64,000 nt of DNA from Sebastes aleutianus (taxonomy: Eukaryota > Chordata > Actinopteri > Perciformes > Sebastidae), in assembly GCA_916700875.1 (NCBI GenBank), contig CAKAKS010000032.1:4175001-4239000 (forward strand), read 5' to 3'. The notes beneath the pieces are model-generated. The model had not been told where the DNA came from, did no database searches, and was given only the letters and a program-made list of their open reading frames with translations. Made by a program: the position numbers and the translations under genes. This document shows positions 46,373 through 58,300 of the stretch, in pieces. The stretch's first letter is position 1; the number at the start of each line of letters is the position of its first letter.

Positions 46373-49300
46373 CTGCAGGAACACCCATTTTATAATAAAC
46401 CGGCTCAGTGTTCATCCGTCTGACCGAGTTCTGCCCCCTGGTGGCCTGGAGACACATGACAGCACACAGATGTGACTTCCTGCATCACTCCTCTCTCTTC
46501 ACTTCAAATAAACACAGACTGAGTGCTTCATGTCAGTCAGTGGTCTGAACAACAAACGTGTGTCAGTACCTTACAGTAGAAGTAAAGGCCAGTGGTCACC
46601 AACAGCAGAATCAGCACCAGGACGACCACTCCGATGATGAGAGGCTTTGGATCTGATCAAACACATGGACAGTCATCACATCACATCACATGACTTCATG
46701 AGTCCAACAGCTCCCATTAAACACAAACTGTAGTGACCTAAAATCTAAAATCACTTCTTGAATCTTCTTTATGTGAATCGAGGATCTGAGGACGGTGACT
46801 GTTCTTTGTTGGACAGATTATAAAGTCCTCTGAGATTAATCTGTAGAAATACAATTGACATGACTTTAGTGAGACTTTTATATGTTTATAACCAAACATG
46901 CTCTGTCCTACAGTAGATTGTTTGCTGTTGACATTTATATATGACATGTGTAACACAATGACAGTAGTCACAGTGTCATTCCAGAAACAACAACATGCAT
47001 GGGCTTATTATGACTGAATATGTCATAACCCTTAAAGTACTTTGCTAAAGTGGTACTAGTACTAAATATTTCTCTTTAGCTGGTTGTGTGCAGACGTCCT
47101 AAAGTGACGTCATCTCCACGTAGAATAAACCTCTAATTTTATTCATGTTTTAATCTCCATGATCCCTGAAGGCTCAGACAAAATTGATCAAACTTCTTAA
47201 TGACAAAATTACGTAAATTCATGAAGTACAAAAATATGCAAACTTCTTATGAAATAAGAAAATTCCTTAATTACAAAATTAAGTACATTTTTTTAAAAAT
47301 GAAAAAATGTATTAAGTATAAAAACATCAAAATTTCTTGCGACTAATAAAATTCCGTAGGTTCAAAATTAAGTAAAATTCTTACGAAAGAAGAAAATTTA
47401 AGTACAAATTAAGTGAAATAAGCAAACTCTTTAATTATAAAACTAAGCAAAATACTTCACTACAGAATTAAAGCTTCTCTGTTGTCAGCTGATCATTTTC
47501 ACTCCGTTCGGACCAATCACATTTTCCAGACCTGCATGTAAACAGTCAGCTTACCTGCGACAGTGAGAGAGATCAGACGGCTCTCAGAGAAGAAGTCGTG
47601 AGAAAAAACACTGGCTGTATTCGAAACCGCATACTGCATACTACTCAGGAGCGCAGTATGCAGTATACAGTACATACTGCATACTGCGTTCCTGAGTAGT
47701 ATGCAGTATGTGACAGTTAAAGTGATGTATTTAGCAGTATGCTAGACGAGGTTAAGCCTTTAAACCAGCTCTTAAAGCACAGGACAAAAAAACAAACTTG
47801 TACCACTATTACAATATTATCAAAAAATACAACTTTGATTTTGTTGTTTATGTTATGCTTGTTTACTTTATAAGATACTGCAGGTTTAAACTATTTATTC
47901 TAACAGCTCATAATGAAGTCCGACAAACAGGATCATCAACGAGGAGAGACGGGAAATATAAAACATTGATCCACAACATTTACTTTACTCAAACTGCTTT
48001 TTCAGTTACAGCAAAAAAAAAAAGTGGACTGATCTCCCTCCAGATCTTAGAGAAATGCTAAAAAAGTGTCATGTTGTCTCATCAGGAATCTCTCTGCCCC
48101 GTCAGAAGCTGCTTTTTCCCTCGCCACTCTGCTGCTCTGCAGCCGCTCTGTGAGCGCCACTGGCCGGCTCTCCAGCGAGTTACGCCTGCGGGCGATTGTG
48201 GAGCTTTTTAACTCCAAAAAGGCAGATAAACACAGGTTCCTGTTAATTTATAATGGACATCTGTGTTGTGATATTTAAACAAACTATCCGTCAACAAGGA
48301 AATAAAAGCCTCTTGTCTACGAGACCGGAGTGAGGTCCAGCAGCTCATAGCGGTCTCTGAGCGTGACTACCCGGCTTGCTGGCAGCGACCCGGGCAGGCG
48401 CTCGCTGGCTGTCACGGTATTCTGTGGAGCTTCTAAACTCCGACAACGGTGGAACAAATGTTCGATTCGCCATCTAACTTCGTAAAACTGCCGATATTAA
48501 TAATCTACACAGTTGATTTCTCGCCTCAAAAACTTTCAGAAGTGAATTTAGTGATGAAATGGCTACAAAAAACGTAAAAAAACGAGCAGCTTTTGGCTGC
48601 TGTTTTTTACCCGTAGCCTGTACTGTTCCGGCGCTTTGCATTGTGGGATACAGTAGGCGAGATAGACTGGTCCGATGCATACTGGAGAATTTTTCCAAAT
48701 CAGTACGTCATCCGGGTATTTTTGGCATACTGGAGATTTTGCTTTTGTTCGCATACTGCATACTACATACTACATTTTGGCCAAATCAGTACGTACTACT
48801 AGTATAGTATGCGGTTTCGAATACAGCCATAGACTTGATAAACACAGCTGTAGCTTCCTTGGTGGGCGGGCTCTGCAGCAGGAAAGAGGAAGTGGGCGGA
48901 GTGATTGACAGCTTGCTGGGTGTAGTTGAGTGCTGAGGTGGAGGAGGTGAAGGTGAGCTGGAAGGAGCCTCCTGGGAACTGTGGCTAAGTGGAGCAGCTG
49001 ATGGTGAAGGTGGAGCCCCTGAACACCTGAAACCCCTGCTGCTGGGCCTCGGAGACCCCGTCCACGGAGGAGGACGCAGAGATGTTGGGCTGAAGCAGCA
49101 GGTCTGTAAACACAGAGAGATGATTGGCTGAGAGCTGGGGCACGTTCAGTCTGAAAACAGTGTGCACTGGTTTGCTACGGTTTCCGGGTTGAACGGCGTG
49201 TTTCCTCGAAATCGTAGGTTTTTCAGAGGTGCAACATGCATGGACTTATTATGACTGAATATGTCATAACCCTTAAAGTACTTTGCTAAAGTGGTACTAG

Positions 49301-52300
49301 TACTAAATTTCTCTCTTTAGTTGGTTGTGAGCAGACGTCCTAAAGTGACGTCATCTACACGTAGAATAATCCTCTAATTTTTATTCATGTTTTAATCTCT
49401 ATGATCTCTGAAGGTTCAGACAAAAATTAACCTTCTTAAATACAAAATTAAGGAAAATTATTATGAAATAAAAAAAATTCTTAAAGGTCTCATATTATGC
49501 TCATTTCCAGGTTCATAGATGTATTTTAATGTTGCACTAGAACATGTTTACATGCTGCAATGTTCAAAAACCCCTTTATTCTTCTCATACTGTCAGCCTG
49601 AATATACCAGCTCAGAGGCTCTGTTTAACAGAAGCTGATTCACAGCCTGTCTCCTCCCACTCTGCTCTGATTGGTCAGCGTTTCTGTCAATCAAACGTCC
49701 TTAACAACACAGAGTCACTATCTCCCCGCCCCCCGGAGCAACTCAGCTCTCACTGAGAGAGAAAGCTACCTGTAGCTCTGCAGGTAAAGGGAAGCAGCTA
49801 GGAAAAGTTTATAAAACCACTTTAAAGTTTATTAACCAGAAACTTCAGCCACCGCAAGTTCCCGGAGGAATCTGATCAGAAATCGGCGACAAATGATGAA
49901 CATCTGCGGTCCAGATTCCAGGTTCTCCTGACGGTTTCTCTCAGGTAAATAATGCTATTTATAGCTCTGTTAGTTAGCTCAGTGTTTACCTTATGCATCA
50001 ACTCTGTAAACTGTAAACATACACTCTGTTTTACGTCTGTCTTTACAGGTCCATCTGTGAGAAATGACCGACAGAATCATCCCAGAGGAGAGCAGACAGC
50101 TGAGAGCAGATAGCTGTGAGCAGATGGGAGATACAGAGCTAACCCGTTAGCATGTAGCTACATGCTAACGGGTTAGCTACATGCTACTGCTATGAGACGG
50201 TGTGTAAACACAGCGACCATCAGGGTGGAAAATAGAAGATGTGAAACAGTAGTCAGTTCATTATTTCTGCTAAAAGACACCTGATAAATGTAGTAAAGTA
50301 ATCAGAGTAATGGTGTTTTAGTTACAGTAGGAGCTGTCTCTGTGTTACCATGACTAAAGACACCCGGAGCTTAGTTTACCGGAGCTTACCAGAGCTGAAA
50401 GACTTTCTCCTGTACCATGTCAACATAACTAACTAACAGGTGGGATGATTAAAAATGCTGTGTATTATTAATATTGTCATTTGTCTACTCAAATAAAGTT
50501 TGACTGTGAAACAGAAATGTGTTGTGTTGCTTACAGTCACTACTACCTGTACTCTTCTACATGCATGACATCAAATATATATAATATATAAATATCAGTT
50601 GTTTAAACAGTGTAATTACATAAAGCCTTTGTGAAAGAACATGTTATATTTAGATGATGGGAGTACATGAAGACTGTTCTGCTGGTTCTTGCAGACTAAC
50701 AGTAGGAACTACTTTGGTCAAGTTCGGTTGTGGATTACACAGAGTGACGCGCTGTGGGGCGGGGTCAGCTAGCTGCGCGTTTTCTAGTTCCACCAACCCA
50801 TGGCTTGTAATTCTCTAATGACGTCAGAAGAGAAGGAAAAGCTGCGAAGTGATTTTCGACACCCATTTCCGGACAAACGTAGCAGGAGAAAAAGAGAGAG
50901 GATGGTCTTTTATGATACTATGGTGAACTGTAGACACACTGGGGACAGATATTGATGTTTAAAAGACATGGAAAAGTGTATTTTGCATAATAGGTGACCT
51001 TTAAAGGGACTGTTTGTAACTTTCTAAGCGTATAAATGTAGCGGGTCGGCACACATGCGCGCTCGCACATGCGCGCTCGCGTGTGGCCGCTGTCTCGTCT
51101 CCTCTGCCTGCTCGCCTTCACTCAGACAGCGCGCACGTTCTCGCGTACTCGCTCCACCTCTAGACGTGAACGCGCGCTCACTCCACACTGCAGAAGAGTT
51201 TATTTAGCTCTGAGAATATCTAGTGAATGTACAGTGGACGTTTGTGCAGAAATAAATGCTGCAGCTCCTCCAGACCAACAGAGGTTTCCCGTGTCTTGTG
51301 AAGTAACGGGGCTCCGCAGCGAGAAACGTTACCGTCTCGTTACCGACCGGTAGCCGGTGTCTTCCTGCTCTCTCCTCAATTACAAAATTAAGTAAAATTC
51401 TTATGAAATAAGAAAAATTTTTAGGTATAAAATTAATTAAAATTTTTATGAAATAAGAAAATTCCTTAAGTACAAAATTAAGTAAATTTTTATGAAATAT
51501 GAAAAATTCTTAAGTACAATATTAATTCAAAATATTTTTAAATAAGAAAATTCCGCAAGTAAAAAATGAAGTAATATCTTTATGAAATAAGAAAAATCCT
51601 CAAGTACAAAATTAATTAAAATTCTTATGAATAAGAAAATTCCTTAAGTAAAAAATTAAATAAAATTCTTATGAAATAATACAATTCTTTAAGTACAAAA
51701 TTTAATAAATTTCTTGCGAAAAAGAAAATTTAAGTACAAAATTAAGTAAAATTCTTATGAAATAACAAAATTCCTTATATACAAAATTAAGTAAAATTCG
51801 TATTAAATAAGAAAATTCCTCGAGAACAAAATTTAGTAAAATTCCTGTGAAATAAGCAAACTCTTTAATTATAAAACTAAGCAAAATACTTCACTACAGA
51901 ATTAAAGCTTCTCTGTTGTCAGCTGATCATTTTCACTCCGTTCGGACCAATCACATTTTCCAAACCTGCATGTAAACAGTCAGCTTACCTGCGACAGTGA
52001 GAGAGAGCAGACGGCTCTCAGAGAAGAAGTCATGAGAAAAAACGTAGACTTGATAAACACAGCTGTAGCTTCCTTGGTGGGCGGGCTCTGCAGCAGGAAA
52101 GAGGAAGTGGGAGGAGTGATTGACAGCTGGCTGGGTGTAGGTGTGTGCTGCGGTGGAGGAGGTGAAGGTGAGCTGGAAGGAGCCTCCTGGGTACCGTGGC
52201 TGGGTGGAGCAGCTGATGGTGAAGGTGAAGCCCCTGAGCACCTGAAACCCCTGCTGCTGGGCCTCGGAGACCCCGTCCACGGAGGAGGACGCAGAGATGT

Positions 52301-55300
52301 TGGGCTGAAGCAGCAGGTCTGTAAACACAGAGAGATGATTGGCTGAGAGATGGGGCACGTTCAGTCTGAAAACAGTGTGCACTGGTTTGCTACGGTCTCC
52401 GGGTTGAACGTCATGTTTCTTCGAAATCGTAGGTATGTCAGAGGTGTTACCCAATCGGCAGCGACGTGCACAAACCCTGTCGTATTATAAATTCACTGCA
52501 TTTGCGTAGCACAACAGAGTGTTCAATGCACCACCTTTTCCGTTTAAATGTTTTTCTATGTTTTGTTGATCCTCCGTTCAAAAAAATTGACCTGATTTTG
52601 TGCCTCCTTGTCTCCTCGATCATCGATGCTCCGGCTTGTGATCCGGAAATCGATCTCAGCACTCCATCTTGAAGGACATCCCAATTCCTAAAATGCATCT
52701 GGAGGGGCGAGAAGGCTTGCCGAAGGAGCTATAAGCGACGCTACATCTGTGTATACTTTGCGTAAGTCTTCTCGGCACACGTGTTTTTTTTGTTTTTTTT
52801 AACAACTTTATTGAGGCAGTTATCAGGTTTCAAACACTTGTGTATACAACTCGAGTCTACAATTACAAACACGCCAGGAGGACTAAAGGTTGTAATAAAA
52901 AAGATTAAAAAAAATAAAAGTTAGATAAATATCTTGTAAAGCTTACAGTGGTTTATATGTTTTAACAGCTTTTTTGTTTGTACATTCAGATATAGAGGAC
53001 ATATATTGTCATGAATGAAGAATTTGGATTTGTGAGTATAGAATTTAGTTAAAATAACACGCAAATTAATGAGATAGAAGTGTGAACAGAGACACCTGTG
53101 ACGTATCAAAGAGGCGTGACAATGTGCCACACGTCATATTTAATTGATGTGGCTTTAAAATGACGGCTCCGAGGCGAGGATGTCTCATTTTGTTAAAAGC
53201 CTGTTGCCTTAACTCCTCTCTCCTCGCGTCTCTTCCTCGCCTCTTCAGCTCGCATCTCTGTGGGCGGGACTATGACGCGAGGAGAGGAGGCGAGGAACGG
53301 AATCGAGGATGTACAAACTGGGAAATGGGAAGGCCTACAGACAGACATGTGTGTCCTGTCAGGTGAAGCTCAGCAGTCTGTGGAGAGCTTGAAGCATTCA
53401 GAAACAAGCCCACTTCTATGGCAAGCTGTTTTAACATTTAATAGCTAGACAGGAGATTCATTAGAGATATCTGCAACGTTGTTTTGCCTAGTCATAACTC
53501 TAATGGGGACGGGAGGTGAAGCTATTCAAACCTACTATGGCGCTGCACTGCAGCCGTATGGGTTTATAAAGTGTGTCTGGAGACAATATATCTACAATAC
53601 GCTGTAAATTTCTACCACAACTTTCTAGTGAACAAAGCTCTCATTGGCCACAGATTCCTTGATGATGAGCTCTTTCCATTTCATGTCATTTTCTAACTAC
53701 CTGATCCAAAGCGGTCCCCAACAACTTGTCTCACAGCCGGCTTCAAATAGAGACCAATGTTACGTGTCCAGCTCGGAGGACGGCTCGTTGTGATTAAAAT
53801 GAGGTTGTAGCTCGTTGTTTACCTTACTACGGTTAGAAAGAGAACTCTTTTATGTTTCTCTTATGAGCTATTGATCCGGGAAGTTTGAATCTGTGAATAT
53901 CTTTCCAACTTTATCAATTATATCCAAGTTAGCAAAAGCTTCTGCTAACACTGTTCAGATGCTTTGTTCGGCCAATATTCAATGGGAATCCTTGATGAGC
54001 AACGTCATGACAACAACTCTGACTAGTCATAATGAGGTTTGAGATATCTGTCACTGTTATTTAGGAAAGTCAGAACTGAATTACAGATATTTCTAACTGT
54101 CGTTTTCACTAGTCACAATGACGTTATAGATATCTGGAATAAGAATTCTGACTAGCCACAATATAATTATGACAAGTCAAAATGTAATTGTAGATATCTC
54201 TAATGTTAATTCTGGATATTCAAGCTGAGCTATTAAATGTTAAAACGGCTTGCCATACACTTCTCTACACTTTAGGATGTCATTGTCCTGGATAACTTTA
54301 CAGTTCAGTCCAATGGAAACCACCGACTGTCACTGTGACGGAGGAAGGAACATACTGGAAACATTACTTTCATAGATGATGTCACTGATCGGCTTACCTG
54401 AGCAGGTGAGATTCAGGATGGAGGAAAAGGAATATGATAGTGCACAGTCCCTCAGAGAAGATCCAGACTGAATACAGTCAGACCTGATCCACCACACAGA
54501 TCTATCTGAGGACTCATCTCTTTCTTCTACAGAAACAGCAGAGCCACAGTCCAACTCTCTGCAGGCAACATCTGCTTCCCTCAGGGTCCAGTCATCGTGT
54601 CTCACTGGTCTCCAGTCTCCATGTTTCACCTCCAGTGTTCCTGCACAGCGACTGCCTCTTCCCACCAACCTGACGGACTCTGAACAGAAACAAGAGAGTC
54701 ATCAGTAAAAGAATAAAGTGAGTTTCATTAGAACAGAAATGAACCAGATCAGAGCTGCAGCTCCTCTTCTACCTGAGCAGGTGAGTCCAACAGCTTTGCC
54801 AGGTGAGCAGGTGTTTCTATCTGAGCCTGAGCTTCTACAGTCCAGCAGAGCAGACTCAGTTCCTCCACACCGGAACTCTTTGGTCCACGTTGGATCCTCC
54901 ACTTCTCCATAGAGCGCCCCCTGGAGGACTGAAGGAGACCCACAGCCAAGCTCCCTACAGACCACCTCTGCATCCTGCTGGTCAAAGTCAGCTTCACACA
55001 CTGAGGACCACCACGGGATAGACTTGTTAGACTTCACCTCCAGTCTGCCTGAGCACAGACTAGTCCCATTCACCAGCCTGACAGAGTCTGGAGAGATGAT
55101 AGAAGATAAAATAGAGAGAGATAAAAGACACCAGACACAAAATAAAAAGATGTCATGAAACAAGGCAGAGTTGCAACTTCAGCTCGATGAATCTGTGTTT
55201 TGGACAGACAGTACTTCAGTTTTGAAGTACATTAATAACGAAGACAAGCGATTCCATACATTTGTGGCAAAAGAATATCTGCCATAAGAGAAGTTTCAAG

Positions 55301-58300
55301 CCCTTCCCAATAGGGGCACGTTGGCACTAAAGACAACCCATTGACGCTGCATTCAGGGGAATGAAGGTGGTTAACTTTCTAAAGAATTACTGTTGGCTTG
55401 AGGGTCCAAGTTTTCTGTGGAAGTCTGAGAAAGATTGGCCAGCCAATTATGTCGGTGATGTCACTTAAATCCACTGACTATCTCATGACTTACTTCTCGG
55501 ACTGGAAGAGTCTGAAAGTGTCAGTGGCCTGGTTTCTAAGGCTGAAAGCAAAGCTGTTGGAGCTCAGTTGTCTGAGAAAGGGGTTGAAGGCCTCTGACAA
55601 TGCACAAGCTAGTCAAATGGAAAGACTAAAAACTACAATCCCACAGAGGAGTAACATCTTGACGCCAAAAGACCTGTTGGAAGCGGAGCTGGCTGTCATT
55701 CGTTATTTGCAACATCAAAGGTTTCAGGATGAAATTTCCTCTCCGGTATCTGAAAAGGGAACCGTGAGCAGACAAAGTTCCATTTACAAGCTGGATCCGA
55801 ATTGGGAAGATGGACTCCTAAGAGTTGGAGGGAGATTAAGCAAAGGAGTAATGCCTTTGGAGGTAAAACATCTCATCCTTTCCAATGATCAGCATATCTC
55901 CATGCTTATCCTCAAATATACTCACCAACTCTTAGGTCACAGCGGTCGAAATCATACATTATCTGTACTGAGGAGGAAGTATTGGATTACTAATGCAAAC
56001 TTGGCTGTGAGGAAGATCATATCTGAATGCAGCTGTTGCAGACAGTATAATGGAACAGCTATGGAGCAAAAGATGGCAGATCTTCCAAAGGAGAGAATTA
56101 TTCCTGATTTTCCTCCATTTACCAACGTTGGAGTGGACTATTTTGGACATGTGAAAAGAAGGAAAGGCCAGACAACTTGCATACATTACGTAGTTATATT
56201 TACCTGCTTGACAAGTAGAGCAGTTCATTTGGAGGTGGCAGACTTGCTGGAGACTGACGCAAGCATAAATGCGTTACGTCAGTTCATCAGTAGGAGAGGG
56301 CAGGTAGTTTACATCAAGTCAGACAATTGAACCAACTTTGTCGGAATGAAAAGAGAACTGAGAGAGGCTCTTGCCACATTGAATCGTGAGCAGATTCATG
56401 GAGCTCTTATGCCGAATGGAGTTGAATGGAGTTTCAATCCACTTGCAGGATCTCATCACGGTGGTGTTTGGGAGCGTATGATATGCATAGTAAAGTGAGT
56501 TCTCAACTGAGTCTAGCACCAGCAGATGTTGGCTGATGATGGACTTCACACAGTGATGTGTGAAGTAGAAGCCATTCTTAATGATCGTCCAATCACCAAG
56601 CTGTCTGACGTTCCAAACAATTTGGAACCTCTTTGGAACCTGTGATATAGAAGATGTCACAGATGATGTCACTGATGGGCTTACCTGAGCAGGTGAGATC
56701 CAGGATGGAGTTAGAGGAATATGATGTTGCACACTCCCTCAGAGCAGATCCGGACTGAACACAGTCAGACCAGACCCACCACACAGATCTGGATGAGGAC
56801 TCATCCCTCCGTCCTACAGAAACAGCAGAGCCACAGTCCAACTGTCTGCAGACAAAAGCTGCTTCCTTCAGGGTCCAGTCAGAGTGATCCACTGGTCTCC
56901 AGTCTCCATGATTCACCTCCAGTTTTCCTGCACAGCGACTGTCTCCTCCCACCAACCTGACAGGCTCTGAACAGAAACAAGAGAGTCATCAGTAAAAGAA
57001 TAAAGTGAGTTTCATTAGAACAGAAATGAACCAGATCAGAGCTGCAGCTCCTCTTCTACCTGAGCAGATGAGTCCAACAGCTTTGCCAGGTGAACAGGTG
57101 TTTCTATCTGAGACTGAGCTTCTACAGTCCAGGAGAGCAGACTCAGTTCCTCCACACTGGAACTCTTTGGTCCACATTGGATCCTCCACTTCTCCATAAG
57201 TCACCCCCTGGAGGACTGAAGGAGCCCCACAGCCAAGCTCCCTACAGACCACCTCTGCATCCTGCTGGTCAAAGTCAGCTTCACACACTGAGGACCACCG
57301 CGGGTTAGACTGGTTAGACTTCACCTCCAGTCTGCCTGAGCACAGACTAGTCCCATTCACCAGCCTGACAGAGTCTGGAGAGATGATAGAAGATAAAATA
57401 GAGAGAGATAAAAGACACCAGACACAAAATAAAAAGATGTCATGAAACAACAATTCAGTGATTCAAACTGGACTCAGAACAGTTCCAACATGAGTTCATC
57501 ATTAGAAAGCTGTCAAGCTGAAGAAGGAGTCCTCTCAGGCTGGTTGCTGGTTGGCAGAGGGCACTCCTGAAGCAGCAGACATTTCATATTAGCAATGTGA
57601 CGGTGAGGACATTTTTCCACCGGTTAATAAACTTATGACAACATCGGTGTTACCGATTACACTGGACATTTTACAAGAAAAGTTTACGGTCAATATGTAT
57701 AGCGCGCTGACTCTGATCTTTACCGTCGGGTGGCAGTGTGTCTCGCCTCTCCAATAGAGCTTTTGCTGAGGGTCTGTAGGGGTCTAATTTGCGCCGCTGC
57801 ACCGCACACACCGGCTGTGAGCGTTCCGTCCTCCTCGCGGCGATTACCTCATTAATATTTTGGTTCCCTCATAGCATTTGGGTTTAAATCTGAAATATTG
57901 CCAAATAGGTGCGTTTGCTTTTTGCTTCGACACCAAATCCTCCGGTATCGTCTTGTCTGTCAACTCTCTCTCGTCCTGTGTGTGTGAAATATGACTCCTG
58001 CTACTCTGAGCTGACTCCTTACGGAGCAGATGCATTCACTTTCAGATTGTAGCGTCCGTCGTCAGACCATCTATTGATAACATGCCGCTGATACGCCAAA
58101 ATGAACTAAATGTTTTTTATTTATGTCTAAAAGCAAGACGACGGATGTAATGTAATCGGTGTGTGCCTGAGCACCGTGTAACATCGGTAACACCGACTAC
58201 CGCAATAAGCCTATTTCATATATACAGATATTTATCTTGGTGCATTCAGCACCTGATTTACGGAGGCAGCAGATCAACAGACTCCATCATGGCTAGTGGA

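Larger units (their letters stand above)
46992..49230. repeat. Tandem duplication unit 1 (broken Ig copy)
   Basis: Starts CAACATGCATGG and contains TCATAACCCTTAAAGTACTT, a 45-bp satellite block (about 47190-47460), the Ig exon copy and its flanks. Homologous, in the same orientation, to 49231-52440. Confidence 0.85.
49231..52440. repeat. Tandem duplication unit 2 (intact Ig copy)
   Basis: Homologous to 46992-49230. It has been enlarged by two TTAA-targeting MITEs (49485-51373) and a longer 45-bp satellite block. Confidence 0.85.

Noticed and set aside
51702..51884. Repeat protein encoded by the 45-bp satellite as an independent gene
   Set aside because: Open frame follows from the 45-bp period and AT composition; no start context or domain. 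Kept only as a possible receptor tail.
47555..52318. Two functional Ig domains in the receptor
   Set aside because: Only 51989-52318 is intact; the other copy has a stop codon and a MITE inside.
54702..55163. Apparent signal peptide ([19 protein letters not shown]) before each A-type SRCR exon
   Set aside because: It is the pyrimidine-rich intron end before a TCTCCAG acceptor. It recurs before every internal A exon and the exon phase requires a splice there.
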